A DNA stretch of 21,007 bases from an uncultured Eubacteriales bacterium (lineage in GTDB: Bacteria; Bacillota; Clostridia; Oscillospirales; Oscillospiraceae), in assembly GCA_900546255.1 (NCBI GenBank), contig URCB01000032.1:1-21007 (forward strand). The letters are read 5' to 3'. Position numbers and translations under genes: made by a program. Below the pieces are notes generated by a model. The model was not told the origin of the DNA, did not search any database, and worked only from the letters and a program-made list of their open reading frames with translations. Below are positions 5,962 through 15,106 of this stretch, piece by piece. Position 1 is the first letter of the stretch. Every line of letters starts with the position of its first letter.

Positions 5962-7449
5962 ATGAACTATGTCAGCACAAGAAACCGCAACATTGCCCTC
6001 ACCGCCAGCCAGGCCATCTCCCAGGGGCTGGCCCGGGACGGGGGGCTGCTTACCCCCGAGGTCCTGCCCAAGCTCACCCCTGAGATGCTGGAGGACCTGC
6101 GGGGCAAGTCCTACAGCCAGCGGGCGGTGGCCGTGATGAAGCTCTTCCTGGAGGATTTCTCGGAGGAGGAGCTCACCGCCTACACCCAGGCCGGCTATGG
6201 GGCGGGGAAGTTTGACGATCCCCAGGTGGCCCCCCTCCATCCCCTGAACGACAAGACGGCCTGCCTGGAGCTGTGGCACGGCCCCACGTCGGCCTTCAAG
6301 GACATGGCCCTGCAGATCCTGCCCCACCTCCTCTCCGCCTCCCTGGTGAAGACCCAGGAGGACAAGACGGTGTGCATCCTGGTGGCCACCTCCGGCGACA
6401 CCGGCAAGGCCGCCCTGGAGGGCTTTAAGGACGTGGACCGGACCAAGATCCTGGTCTTCTACCCCAAGGACGGGGTGTCCGCCGTCCAGGCCCTGCAGAT
6501 GCAGACCCAGCAGGGGGGCAACGTGGGGGTGTGCGCCGTCCACGGCAACTTTGACGATGCCCAGACAGGGGTCAAAATCCTGTTCTCCGACGAGAAGCTC
6601 CGGGGGGATCTGGCAGAGCGGGGATACTTCCTCTCCTCCGCCAACTCCATCAACTGGGGCCGGATCCTGCCCCAGCTGGTCTATTACATCTCCGCCTACT
6701 GCGACCTACTCAACCAGGGGAAGATCCAGATGGGGGAGAAGGTCAACTACTGCGTGCCCACCGGGAACTTCGGCAACATCCTGGCCTGTTGGTACGCCGG
6801 CCAGATGGGCCTGCCTGTGGGCAAGCTGATCTGCGCCTCCAACAGCAACAACGTCCTCACGGACTTCCTGGCCACCGGTACCTATGACCGGAACCGGCCC
6901 TTCCACACCACCATGTCCCCCTCGATGGACATTCTGGTCTCCAGCAACTTGGAGCGGCTCCTGTTCGCCCTCTCTGGGCAGGACGACCAGGCCGTGGCCG
7001 GGTACATGAAGCAGCTGAACGAGACGGGGAAGTACACCGTCTCCGAGGCCATCCAGGCCCGCCTCCGGGAGGATTTCTACGGCGGCTTCTGCGACGAGGC
7101 CACCACCAGCCAGACCATCGCCCAGGTGTGGAAGGACTACGGTTACCTCATCGATCCCCACACCGCCGTGGCCTACCATGTGATGGAGGGCTACCGGAAG
7201 GCCACGGGGGATGACCGCACCACCGTCTTCGTCTCCACCGCCAGCCCCTTCAAGTTCTGTGACAGCGTGCTGCACAGCCTGGGGGTGGACCAGGTGGAAG
7301 AGGGCCTGGGCGCTCTGGACCAGCTGGAGAAGGTCTCCGGCCGGCCGGCCCCTGTGCCCCTGGCCTCCCTCCGGGACAAGGCCGTGCGCTTCACCGAGAG
7401 CGTGGACAAGGGCCAGATGATGGACGTGGTGCTGGAGATGCTCCGCTGA
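5962..7449 (+). CDS. thrC: Threonine synthase
   Basis: The 495-residue enzyme converts O-phosphohomoserine to threonine with pyridoxal phosphate. WHGPTSAFKDMALQILP holds the Schiff-base lysine (K113), VATSGDTGKAALEGF and PTGNFGNILACWYAGQMG are cofactor-binding loops, and SMDILVSSNLERLLF is typical of the long bacterial class. The N terminus NYVSTRNRNIALTASQAISQ matches the family. The ATG at 5962 has AAAGGTG ten bases ahead; a GTG three codons earlier would bury that site. There are 80 bases to yraN and no other threonine genes nearby. Confidence 0.96.
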   Translation: MNYVSTRNRNIALTASQAISQGLARDGGLLTPEVLPKLTPEMLEDLRGKSYSQRAVAVMKLFLEDFSEEELTAYTQAGYGAGKFDDPQVAPLHPLNDKTACLELWHGPTSAFKDMALQILPHLLSASLVKTQEDKTVCILVATSGDTGKAALEGFKDVDRTKILVFYPKDGVSAVQALQMQTQQGGNVGVCAVHGNFDDAQTGVKILFSDEKLRGDLAERGYFLSSANSINWGRILPQLVYYISAYCDLLNQGKIQMGEKVNYCVPTGNFGNILACWYAGQMGLPVGKLICASNSNNVLTDFLATGTYDRNRPFHTTMSPSMDILVSSNLERLLFALSGQDDQAVAGYMKQLNETGKYTVSEAIQARLREDFYGGFCDEATTSQTIAQVWKDYGYLIDPHTAVAYHVMEGYRKATGDDRTTVFVSTASPFKFCDSVLHSLGVDQVEEGLGALDQLEKVSGRPAPVPLASLRDKAVRFTESVDKGQMMDVVLEMLR

Positions 7450-7464
7450 GGAAAGGGGAAGGCC

Positions 7465-8151
7465 GTGGCACTGTATACCATCGGTGACACCCACCTGTCC
7501 CTGGGGAGCAGCAAGCCCATGGACGTGTTCGGCGGAGCCTGGGAGGGGTACGTGGACAAACTGGCCCAGGGCCTGTCCATCCTCCAGCCGGAGGACACGC
7601 TGGTCATCGCCGGGGACATCTCCTGGGGCATGAGTTTGGAGGAGGCCGAGGCAGATTTTGCCTGGCTGGATGCCCTGCCGGGGACCAAGATCCTCATGAA
7701 GGGCAACCACGACTATTGGTGGAATACGGCCTCGAAAATGAATCGCTTTTTCCAGGAGAAAGGGTTCACTACCCTGCGCATTCTCCACAACAACTGCCAC
7801 CTCTACGGGGAGACCGCCCTGTGCGGGACCCGAGGGTGGTTCTATGAGGAGGACAAGCCGGGCCAGAGCCAAAAGGTGTTCCACCGGGAACTCCAGCGGC
7901 TGGAGACCTCCCTCAAAGCGGCCGGGGACCGGGAGAAGCTCTGCTTCCTCCACTACCCCCCCTGCTACACCGGCTACTGCTGCCAGCCCATTCTGGACCT
8001 GCTGACTGCCTATGGGGTGAGGGCCTGTTACTACGGCCACCTCCACGGGGCCAGCCACCGTCTGGCCCTGCAAGGGAACCGGGATGGGGTGGATTACCAC
8101 CTGGTGGCGGCGGATTATCTCCGTTTTCACCCGGAAAAAATCTTAGAATAA
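7465..8151 (+). CDS. Calcineurin-like metallophosphoesterase
   Basis: The 228-residue protein has a complete two-metal phosphoesterase set: GDTHLS (D8, H10), AGDISW (D51), GNHDYWW (N81, H82), LHYPP, and GHLHGASH near the C terminus. The substrate is unknown; homologues in Clostridia are named only by domain. The GTG start lies close behind GGGGAAGG, 15 bases after the thrC stop, so the two genes are probably co-transcribed, although a functional link is not evident. No signal peptide or membrane segment is seen, so it is cytoplasmic. Confidence 0.92.
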   Translation: MALYTIGDTHLSLGSSKPMDVFGGAWEGYVDKLAQGLSILQPEDTLVIAGDISWGMSLEEAEADFAWLDALPGTKILMKGNHDYWWNTASKMNRFFQEKGFTTLRILHNNCHLYGETALCGTRGWFYEEDKPGQSQKVFHRELQRLETSLKAAGDREKLCFLHYPPCYTGYCCQPILDLLTAYGVRACYYGHLHGASHRLALQGNRDGVDYHLVAADYLRFHPEKILE

Positions 8152-8173
8152 GGAAAAAAGTCAGGAAAACCCC

Positions 8174-8202
8174 TGGAAATTTCCATTCGTTTCTGATAGA
8201 AT
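8174..8202 (+). promoter_or_regulatory. Candidate promoter of tig
   Basis: TGGAAA (8174-8179) and TAGAAT (8197-8202) are 17 bases apart, in a locally AT-rich gap ahead of trigger factor. The -35 box is weak. A second -10-like TATACT lies at 8211-8216. A 12-base perfect palindrome (8174-8185) covers the -35 box. Confidence 0.4.
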
Positions 8203-8283
8203 ACTTCATATATACTGCAATACAATGCCTTTTTGGGCTCTGCCACAAGGAAAAAAGGGCGTTTCACAGGAGGAAAAAAGGAC

Positions 8284-9849
8284 ATGAATGTCAAGAGCGT
8301 TGTCGAAAACAAAGAGAAATACGAGGTCGAGCTGACCATCGAAGTGGGTCAGGAGGAATTTGAGGCCGGCCTGGAGAAGGCCTACCGCAAGAACCGTTCC
8401 AGCATCTCGGTCCCCGGGTTCCGTAAGGGCAAGGCCCCCCGTAAGGTGATCGAGGGCATGTACGGCGCCGGGGTGTTCTATGAAGACGCCATTGAAGAAC
8501 TCTATCCCCAGGCCTGCGCCCAGGCCATTGAGGAGAAGGGTCTGGATTCCGTGGCCCCTCCCCAGGTGGAAGTCACCGAAGTGGGCAAGCAGGGCTTTAC
8601 CATGAAGGCTACTGTGACCGTTCGTCCCGTGATCACCCTGAAGCAGTATAAAGGCCTGGAGGCCGACAAGATCCTGCCCACCGTCACCGAGGAAGCCGTG
8701 GACCGTGAGCTCCAGCAGTACGTGGACCGCGCCACCCGTCTGGAGCCGGTGGAGCGGGCTGCCGCCATGGGGGACAGCGTGGTCATCGACTACGAGGGTA
8801 CCAAGGACGGCGTGGCCTTTGACGGCGGCGCTGCCAAAGGCTATGAGCTGGCCCTGGGCTCCCATACCTTCATCCCCGGCTTCGAGGAGCAGCTGGTGGA
8901 CATGAAGGCTGGGGACGAGAAGACCATCGACCTCACCTTCCCCGAGGACTATCACGCCAAGGACCTGGCTGGCCAGCCGGTGAAGTTTGCCGTGAAGTGC
9001 ATCGAGGTCAAGGAGAAGAAGGTCCCCGAGATTGACGACGAGTTCGCCAAGGACGTGTCCGAGTTTGACACCCTGGCCGAGTTTAAGGACGACCTGAAGC
9101 AGAAGATCATTGACCGCAACATGGCCCAGAGCGAGGCCAGATTCCGCCAGGCTCTGCTGGGCCAGCTGTGCGACCAGGTGGACATTGAGATCCCCGAGGC
9201 CATGGTGAATGCCCAGGTGGACCGCCTGGTGGAGAGCTATGCCTCCCGTCTGGAGCAGCAGGGCATCAGCCTGGAGATGTACATGCAGTACATGGCTATG
9301 ACCGCCGACAAGCTGCGGGATGACCTGAAGGAACCCGCTGTCACCCAGATCAAGCAGCAGCTGGCTCTGGACGCCGTGGTGGCTGCCGAAGGCATCACCA
9401 TCAGCGACGAGGAAGTGGACGAAGAGGTGAAGAAGGCTGCGGCCAACCTCAATGTCCCCTACGAGCAGGTGATCGAGGGCCTGGATAAGGAGCCCCTGAA
9501 GGTCGACCTGGCTCGGGACAAGGCCATGGCCCTGGTGGCTGCCGAGGGCAAGCCCCACCTGGTGGCCGCGGAGGATGACGGCGACATCAAGGTCACCGAA
9601 GTGACCAAGGACGACGTCCAGGAAGAGAGCAAAGAGGAAGCAACCGGCGAGGAAGCCCCCGCCGAGGAGAAACCCAAGAAGCGTACCACTCGGACCAAGA
9701 AGACCGAGGAGGCCGCCGGGGAAGAGGCAGAGAAGAAGCCTGCTGCCAGAAAACCCAGAGCCAAGAAGACCACCGAAGAGGGGGAGGAAGCCCCCAAGAA
9801 AACCACCACCCGCAAAAAGAAGGCCGAGGAGCCCAAGGGTGAGGAATAA
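8284..9849 (+). CDS. tig: Trigger factor with a long Lys/Glu-rich C-terminal tail
   Basis: The 521-residue protein is the ribosome-bound chaperone and prolyl isomerase. The ribosome-docking loop GFRKGKAPRKVIEGMYG starts at residue 45; the FKBP-like domain covers about 161-243 (GDSVVIDYEG, LGSHTFIPGFEEQLVDMKAG); the C-terminal chaperone domain follows to about 426. Residues 427-521 are extra: about 95 residues nearly all Lys, Glu, Ala, Thr, Arg and Pro, with blocks such as KKRTTRTKKTEE, KKPAARKPRAKKTTEE and KKTTTRKKKAEE. Usual trigger factors end near 430. The start ATG has AGGAGG ten bases ahead. It heads the tig-clpP-clpX cluster. Confidence 0.96.
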   Translation: MNVKSVVENKEKYEVELTIEVGQEEFEAGLEKAYRKNRSSISVPGFRKGKAPRKVIEGMYGAGVFYEDAIEELYPQACAQAIEEKGLDSVAPPQVEVTEVGKQGFTMKATVTVRPVITLKQYKGLEADKILPTVTEEAVDRELQQYVDRATRLEPVERAAAMGDSVVIDYEGTKDGVAFDGGAAKGYELALGSHTFIPGFEEQLVDMKAGDEKTIDLTFPEDYHAKDLAGQPVKFAVKCIEVKEKKVPEIDDEFAKDVSEFDTLAEFKDDLKQKIIDRNMAQSEARFRQALLGQLCDQVDIEIPEAMVNAQVDRLVESYASRLEQQGISLEMYMQYMAMTADKLRDDLKEPAVTQIKQQLALDAVVAAEGITISDEEVDEEVKKAAANLNVPYEQVIEGLDKEPLKVDLARDKAMALVAAEGKPHLVAAEDDGDIKVTEVTKDDVQEESKEEATGEEAPAEEKPKKRTTRTKKTEEAAGEEAEKKPAARKPRAKKTTEEGEEAPKKTTTRKKKAEEPKGEE

Positions 9850-9900
9850 TTTTCCGTCAGGCGGGCATACTGTGCTCTGAATGGAAAAGGAGATCAAGCT

Positions 9901-10482
9901 ATGAGTTTAGTGCCCTATGTAGTCGAACAAACCAACCGGGGAGAGCGGTCCTATGACATCTTCTCCCGTCTGCTCAACGACCGGATCATCTTCCTGTCCG
10001 AGGAGGTCAACGACACCACCGCCAGCCTCGTGGTGGCCCAGTTGCTGTACCTGGAGTCCCAGAACCCGGACCAGGACATTCAATTCTACATCAACAGCCC
10101 CGGCGGGTCTGTTACGGCGGGAATGGCCATTTATGACACCATGCAGTACATCAAGTGTGATGTCTCCACCATCTGCATTGGTATGGCGGCCAGCATGGGC
10201 GCCTTCCTGCTGGCTGCGGGGACCAAGGGCAAGCGCATGGCGCTGCCCAACGCGGAGATCATGATCCATCAGCCCTCCGCAGGGACCCAGGGCCAAATCA
10301 CCGACATGGCGATTCACCTGAAGCGTCTGGAAGTGATCAAGCAGCGGATGAACCGTATCCTTTCGGAAAACACCGGCAAACCCCTGGATGTGGTGACAGC
10401 TGACTGTGAGCGGGACAATTTCATGTCCGCTCAAGAGGCCATGGAGTATGGCCTCATCGATAAAGTGATCGAAAAGCGCTGA
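9901..10482 (+). CDS. clpP: ATP-dependent Clp protease proteolytic subunit
   Basis: The 193-residue serine protease has the full catalytic triad: S98 (GMAASMGAF), H123 (MIHQPSAG) and D172 (CERDNFMSA). The start [18 protein letters not shown] is the conserved processed N terminus. ClpP forms the 14-subunit degradation chamber used with ClpX. It is 51 bases after tig with no visible terminator between, and AAGGAG lies eight bases before the ATG. Confidence 0.98.
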   Translation: MSLVPYVVEQTNRGERSYDIFSRLLNDRIIFLSEEVNDTTASLVVAQLLYLESQNPDQDIQFYINSPGGSVTAGMAIYDTMQYIKCDVSTICIGMAASMGAFLLAAGTKGKRMALPNAEIMIHQPSAGTQGQITDMAIHLKRLEVIKQRMNRILSENTGKPLDVVTADCERDNFMSAQEAMEYGLIDKVIEKR

Positions 10483-10491
10483 TCAGACCAT

Positions 10492-10523
10492 GGAAAAAGG
10501 GGGGCGTGGGTCCCCCTTTTTCC
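10492..10523 (+). terminator. Hairpin between clpP and clpX, possible partial terminator
   Basis: GGAAAAAGGGGG (10492-10503) pairs perfectly with CCCCCTTTTTCC (10512-10523). The T5 lies inside the stem, as in bidirectional terminators. It would let clpP be made in excess over clpX while still allowing some read-through. Confidence 0.55.
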
Positions 10524-10549
10524 TGCGTTAGTAAAGAGGTGAAACGACT

Positions 10550-11869
10550 TTGTCCAAGAACGACGAAAAGCGTGCCATCCGTTGCTCCTTCTGCGGCAAA
10601 CACCAGGACCAGGTGGCCAAGATCATCGCCGGGCCTGGGGCCTACATCTGCAACGAGTGCGTCCATCTGTGCATGGACATCCTGGAGAACATGAACCCGC
10701 CAGAAGAGCAGCTGGCCAACCCCGATATGCCGGAGATCATCCCCAGCCCCAAAGAAATCAAGGCATACCTGGACGAATACGTCATCGGCCAGGACGCGGC
10801 CAAGATTGCCCTGTCCGTGGCGGTGTACAACCACTATAAGCGGATCTACTTCGGCGGCGGGGAGGACGTGGAGCTCCAGAAGAGCAACATCCTCCTCCTG
10901 GGCCCCACCGGCAGCGGTAAGACCCTGCTGGCCCAGACCCTGGCCAAGATCCTGAAGGTCCCCTTTGCCATCGCCGATGCCACCACCCTGACCGAGGCCG
11001 GCTACGTGGGTGACGACGTGGAGAACATTCTCCTCCGCCTGGTTCAGGCTGCCGACTATGACATTGAGCAGGCAGAACGGGGGATCATTTACATCGACGA
11101 GATGGATAAAATCGCTCGGAAGAGTGAAAATACCTCCATCACCCGGGACGTCTCCGGGGAAGGGGTGCAGCAGGCCCTGCTGAAAATTCTGGAGGGCACT
11201 GTGGCCAACGTCCCCCCTCAGGGCGGCCGCAAGCACCCCCACCAGGAGTTCATCCAGGTGAACACCAAGAACATCCTCTTCATCTGCGGCGGCGCCTTCG
11301 ACGGCGTGGAGAAGATCATCGAAAAGCGGGTGAACCAGAAGGGCATCGGCTTTGGAGCGGAAATTCTCAGCAAGTCCGAGATGGAGCAGCGCAATGTCCT
11401 GAGCCAAATCCAGCCCCATGACCTGCTGAAGTTTGGCATCATCCCCGAGTTGGTGGGCCGTCTGCCGGTGATCACGGCGCTGGAGCCCTTGCGCCGGGAG
11501 GACTTGGTGCGCATTCTCACCGAGCCTAAGAATGCCCTGGTGAAGCAGTATCAGAAGCTGCTGGAGTATGACATGGTGAAGCTGGTCTTTACCCCCGGCT
11601 CTCTGGAGGCGGTGGCCGACAAGTCCATGGAGCGGGGCATCGGCGCCCGCGGCCTGCGGGCCGTGCTGGAGGAGATCATGTCTCCCATCATGTACGACAT
11701 CCCCTCGGACAGCGCCATCGTGGAGGTGGACATCACCCCCGAGAGCGTCAAGGACGGGGCAGAGCCCGTCCTGATTCGGGACCCCAACCGGCCTCCCCGG
11801 CCCCATCTGGGGGCGGCGGCCCTGCGGGCCCAGGCCGGCGGTTTGGCCCGGCAGAACGGGACTGCCTAA
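10550..11869 (+). CDS. clpX: ATP-dependent Clp protease ATP-binding subunit ClpX
   Basis: The 439-residue AAA+ unfoldase delivers substrates to ClpP. It has the N-terminal zinc site (C12, C15, C34, C37), Walker A GPTGSGKT (118-125), the GYVG pore loop (151-154), Walker B IIYIDE (179-184) and the GRKHPHQEF loop. The last 25 or so residues ([20 protein letters not shown]) are a variable alanine-rich tail. The start is TTG, chosen because AAGAGGTG lies nine bases ahead and the product then begins [15 protein letters not shown] as in relatives; no ATG is available before the zinc site. Confidence 0.97.
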   Translation: MSKNDEKRAIRCSFCGKHQDQVAKIIAGPGAYICNECVHLCMDILENMNPPEEQLANPDMPEIIPSPKEIKAYLDEYVIGQDAAKIALSVAVYNHYKRIYFGGGEDVELQKSNILLLGPTGSGKTLLAQTLAKILKVPFAIADATTLTEAGYVGDDVENILLRLVQAADYDIEQAERGIIYIDEMDKIARKSENTSITRDVSGEGVQQALLKILEGTVANVPPQGGRKHPHQEFIQVNTKNILFICGGAFDGVEKIIEKRVNQKGIGFGAEILSKSEMEQRNVLSQIQPHDLLKFGIIPELVGRLPVITALEPLRREDLVRILTEPKNALVKQYQKLLEYDMVKLVFTPGSLEAVADKSMERGIGARGLRAVLEEIMSPIMYDIPSDSAIVEVDITPESVKDGAEPVLIRDPNRPPRPHLGAAALRAQAGGLARQNGTA

Positions 11870-11903
11870 CGGGGCGGTACCCCAAACAAGTGAAGGAAAC
11901 CAC

Positions 11904-11931
11904 AGGGCGGAGGGGGAAACTTCTCCGCCCT
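11904..11931 (+). terminator. Hairpin after clpX, weak terminator candidate
   Basis: AGGGCGGAG (11904-11912) pairs with CTCCGCCCT (11923-11931), ten-base loop, followed only by TTCTG. Some transcripts may end here, but read-through to lon is likely. Confidence 0.4.
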
Positions 11932-11935
11932 TTCT

Positions 11936-11963
11936 GCCCATACCGGCGCGGGCCGGTGTGGGC
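11936..11963 (+). other. Second hairpin in the clpX-lon gap
   Basis: GCCCATACCGGC (11936-11947) can pair with GCCGGTGTGGGC (11952-11963), 12 base pairs with one G-U and a four-base loop, followed by CTTT. It ends just ahead of the lon ribosome binding site. No promoter was recognised in this gap. Confidence 0.45.
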
Positions 11964-11986
11964 CTTTGGAAAGGAAGTGAATCGGT

Positions 11987-14422
11987 TTGCCTGAGGAAGA
12001 AAAGACCGAACGCAAGGAACTGCATACCATGCCCACCCTGGCCCTGCGGGGGTTGACCATCTATCCCAAGATGATGGTCCACTTCGACGTGGGGCGGGAG
12101 GCCTCCATCAAAGCCATTGAGGAGGCCATGAGCTCCAACACCTCCATTTTCCTGGTGGCCCAGAAGGACATTCGGGTGGAGGTGCCGGACCGGAACCATC
12201 TCTTTGACATTGGGACGGTCTCCACGGTGCGCCAAATCCTCCGCCTGCCCGGTAAGACCATCCGGGTCATGGTGGAAGGGGAGTACCGGGCCCGCCTCCA
12301 TGACCTGGTGCAGACCGAGCCCTACCTGGTGGCCCAGGTGGAGCCGGCAGAGCATGGTCCGGCTTACGAGGGAAAGAGCAATTCCCTCCGGGCCGAGGCG
12401 GCCATCCGCCAGGCCTATGAGCTCTTTGACCGCTACTGTGAGCTGTCCCCCAAGAGTGCTTCGGCGGAGATGCTCATGAACATCATGTCCAGCGAGGACC
12501 CTGGCTATATCGCCGACTTCATCGCCCAGAATGTCTCCATGCGGGTGCTGGACAAGCAGTCCATCCTGGATGAGCTGCGCCCGGTGCAGCGGCTGAATAA
12601 AATCAACCGCCTGCTCCACCGGGAGGTGGAGATCCTGGAAATGGAGCAGAACATCCAGCGCCGGGTCCAGGAGAACATGACCCAGAACCAGAAGGACGCC
12701 TTCCTGCGGGAGCAGGTGCGGGTGATCCAGGAGGAACTGGGGGAGGACGGGGACAACGAGATCACCGCCTACCGCCGCCAGATCATGGAGGCCAAGCTGC
12801 CGGAAGAGGTGACCAATAAGCTCCTCAAAGAGGTGACCCACCTGGAGAAGCAGCCCTTCGGCTCTGCCGAGTCCTCGGTGCTGCGCAATTACCTGGACGT
12901 GTGCCTGGAGCTGCCTTGGACCAAGACCTCCAAGGAGCGGGTGAGCGTCTCCGCTGCCCGGAAAATTCTGGACGCAGACCACTATGGCCTGGAAAAGGTG
13001 AAGGAGCGCGTCCTGGAATTCCTGGCCGTCAAGCAGCTGGCCCCGGACCTCAAGGGGCAGATTCTCTGCCTGGTGGGCCCCCCTGGCGTGGGTAAGACCT
13101 CCATCGCCATGTCGGTGGCCCGGGCCCTGAACCGAAAGCTGGCTCGGATCTCCCTGGGCGGCGTCCACGACGAGGCGGACATCCGGGGCCACCGGAAGAC
13201 CTACGTGGGGGCCATGCCCGGGCGGATCATCAACGCCATCCGCCAGGCCGGCACCAAGAACCCCCTCCTCCTGCTGGACGAGATCGACAAACTGGGCAGC
13301 GACCTCCGGGGAGATCCCGCCGCCGCCCTGCTGGAGGTGCTGGACAGTGAGCAGAACAGCACTTTCCGGGACCATTTCGTGGAGCTCCCCTTCGACCTGT
13401 CCGATGTGCTCTTCGTGACCACCGCCAACACCACCTCCACCATCCCCCGGCCCCTCTTGGACCGGATGGAGGTCATTGAGCTGTCCAGCTACACCGATGA
13501 GGAGAAACTGCAGATCGCCAAGCAGCACCTGCTGCCCAAGCAGCTCAAGCGCCATGGCCTGAAGAAGAGTCAAGTGAAACTCACCGACGATGCCATCCGG
13601 GAGCTCATTGTCTCCTACACCCGGGAGTCCGGCGTTCGAGTGCTGGAGCGGGAACTGGGCGCCCTGTGCCGGAAGGTGGCCATGGGGATCGTCTCGGAGG
13701 AGTACAAGCAGGCCCATGTGACCGGAGACAACCTGGAGCAGTTCCTGGGCCCCCGGAAGTTCCACCCGGAAAAGAACGGCCTGGAAAACCAGGTGGGCCT
13801 GGTCAACGGCCTGGCCTGGACCGCCGTAGGGGGCACCCTTCTGGAGGCCGAGGCCAATGTGATCCCCGGCTCCGGCAAGGTGGAGCTCACCGGCAACCTG
13901 GGCAACGTGATGAAGGAGTCGGCCCGGGCGGCCTTCACCTATATCCGCAGCCGGGCAGTGCAGCTGGGCATTGAGGCCAACTTCTATAAGGAGAAGGACA
14001 TCCACGTCCACTTCCCAGAGGGGGCCGTGCCCAAGGACGGCCCCTCCGCCGGGGTGACCATCACCACCGCCATGGTCTCTGCCCTCACAGGGATCCCCGT
14101 AAGGGGGGATGTGGCCATGACGGGGGAGGTCACCCTCCGGGGCCGGGTGCTGCCCATCGGTGGCCTGCGGGAGAAGTCCATGGCCGCCCTGCGCAACGGC
14201 ATCCACACGGTGATCATCCCCAAGGACAACGAGCCCGACCTGGAGGAGATTGACCAGACCGTCCGCAGCGCCCTCCAATTCATCCCCGTGGACCATGTGG
14301 ACCAGGTACTGGCCAACGCCCTGGAGCGGCCGCCCCTGGCCCAGCCGGACCAGGCAGGGGGCCAGGTCCCCGTGGTGGGCCCGGAGACCGGCTCCACCCA
14401 CGCCACCATCCCCCAGGCCTAA
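11987..14422 (+). CDS. lon: Endopeptidase La (Lon protease)
   Basis: The 811-residue LonA-type protease has the N-terminal substrate domain ([20 protein letters not shown]), a coiled middle region, an AAA+ module with Walker A GPPGVGKT (364-371) and [13 protein letters not shown], and a serine-lysine protease domain with S687 in [10 protein letters not shown] and K730 in [11 protein letters not shown], spaced 43 residues as in well-studied Lons. The TTG at 11987 is chosen because AAAGGAAGTG precedes it; the ATG 14 codons later is an alternative. The last 40 residues are proline- and glycine-rich and not conserved. Co-expressed with engB, 26 bases downstream. Confidence 0.96.
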   Translation: MPEEEKTERKELHTMPTLALRGLTIYPKMMVHFDVGREASIKAIEEAMSSNTSIFLVAQKDIRVEVPDRNHLFDIGTVSTVRQILRLPGKTIRVMVEGEYRARLHDLVQTEPYLVAQVEPAEHGPAYEGKSNSLRAEAAIRQAYELFDRYCELSPKSASAEMLMNIMSSEDPGYIADFIAQNVSMRVLDKQSILDELRPVQRLNKINRLLHREVEILEMEQNIQRRVQENMTQNQKDAFLREQVRVIQEELGEDGDNEITAYRRQIMEAKLPEEVTNKLLKEVTHLEKQPFGSAESSVLRNYLDVCLELPWTKTSKERVSVSAARKILDADHYGLEKVKERVLEFLAVKQLAPDLKGQILCLVGPPGVGKTSIAMSVARALNRKLARISLGGVHDEADIRGHRKTYVGAMPGRIINAIRQAGTKNPLLLLDEIDKLGSDLRGDPAAALLEVLDSEQNSTFRDHFVELPFDLSDVLFVTTANTTSTIPRPLLDRMEVIELSSYTDEEKLQIAKQHLLPKQLKRHGLKKSQVKLTDDAIRELIVSYTRESGVRVLERELGALCRKVAMGIVSEEYKQAHVTGDNLEQFLGPRKFHPEKNGLENQVGLVNGLAWTAVGGTLLEAEANVIPGSGKVELTGNLGNVMKESARAAFTYIRSRAVQLGIEANFYKEKDIHVHFPEGAVPKDGPSAGVTITTAMVSALTGIPVRGDVAMTGEVTLRGRVLPIGGLREKSMAALRNGIHTVIIPKDNEPDLEEIDQTVRSALQFIPVDHVDQVLANALERPPLAQPDQAGGQVPVVGPETGSTHATIPQA

Positions 14423-14448
14423 AAACCTGGGACGGGAAAGGAAAGGCC

Positions 14449-15069
14449 ATGAAACTAAACACACAGAACGCGGAGTTCATCCTCTCCGCGGCGAAATTGG
14501 CAGACTGTCCCCGGGACAGTCTGCCACAGATCGCCTTTGCCGGCCGGTCCAACGTAGGCAAGTCCTCCGTGATCAACCGCCTGCTGGGGCGGAAGAACTT
14601 CGCCCGGGTGGGCTCCGCTCCCGGCAAGACTACCCACATCAACTACTTCCGCATCGACAAGCAGGTCTACTTTGTGGACCTGCCGGGCTACGGCTACGCC
14701 AAGGTATCCAAGCAGGAGCGGGCCCGGTGGGGCAAACTCATCGAGCAGTGGTTTGCCGATACCAGCCTGCTCACCCTGGGCATCCTCTTGGTGGACCTGC
14801 GCCACAAACCCACAGCCGACGACTGCGTCATGGCCCAGTGGTTCCAGGACAGCGGAAAACCCTTTGTGGTGGTGGCCAACAAGCAGGATAAGATCAAGAA
14901 AAGCGAGTGGGAACCCAACCTGGCCCGGATCCGGGAGACCCTGTCCCTGGACGAGGCCACCCCCATCATCTCCTTTTCTGCCGAAAAAGGGCTGGGGAAG
15001 GAGGAGCTGATGGCGGTCATCCTGGACCACATCAGCGCCCACGGCAGCCAGACCGCGCAAGACCAATAG
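14449..15069 (+). CDS. engB: Ribosome biogenesis GTP-binding protein EngB/YsxC
   Basis: The 206-residue GTPase has G1 GRSNVGKSS (32-40), the switch GKTTHINYF, G3 DLPGYGYAKVSK (77-88), G4 ANKQDK and G5 FSAEKGLGK. The family is essential in many Firmicutes and acts in 50S subunit assembly. The lon-engB order is a known Firmicute arrangement. The ATG at 14449 has AAAGGAAAGG ahead. Codons 17-26 are overlaid by a near-perfect 29-base palindrome (14498-14526), but the protein reads normally through it. It is 37 bases before the transporter gene. Confidence 0.96.
   Translation: MKLNTQNAEFILSAAKLADCPRDSLPQIAFAGRSNVGKSSVINRLLGRKNFARVGSAPGKTTHINYFRIDKQVYFVDLPGYGYAKVSKQERARWGKLIEQWFADTSLLTLGILLVDLRHKPTADDCVMAQWFQDSGKPFVVVANKQDKIKKSEWEPNLARIRETLSLDEATPIISFSAEKGLGKEELMAVILDHISAHGSQTAQDQ
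14498..14526. repeat. 29-bp near-perfect palindrome inside engB
   Basis: TGGCAGACTGTCCC (14498-14511) is the exact reverse complement of 14513-14526, around a single central base. It lies within the coding region between the start codon and the P-loop. Its function, if any, is unknown. Confidence 0.6.
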
Positions 15070-15106
15070 AGAGACCCGGCTGGCGCCGGAGAGGGAGGAA
15101 AACAAT

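Noticed and set aside
8206..9897. 563-codon minus-strand frame opposite trigger factor
   Set aside because: Antisense shadow of tig; its low-complexity Leu/Gly/His product mirrors tig codons.
10454..14464. 1336-codon minus-strand open frame opposite clpX and lon
   Set aside because: Very long, but it is a GC-driven antisense frame of two well-recognised genes, with a His/Leu/Gly-rich product and no domain or start signal.
14498..14526. engB palindrome as a copy of the 115-375 element
   Set aside because: Only AGACTGTC is shared between the two; arms and surroundings otherwise differ.
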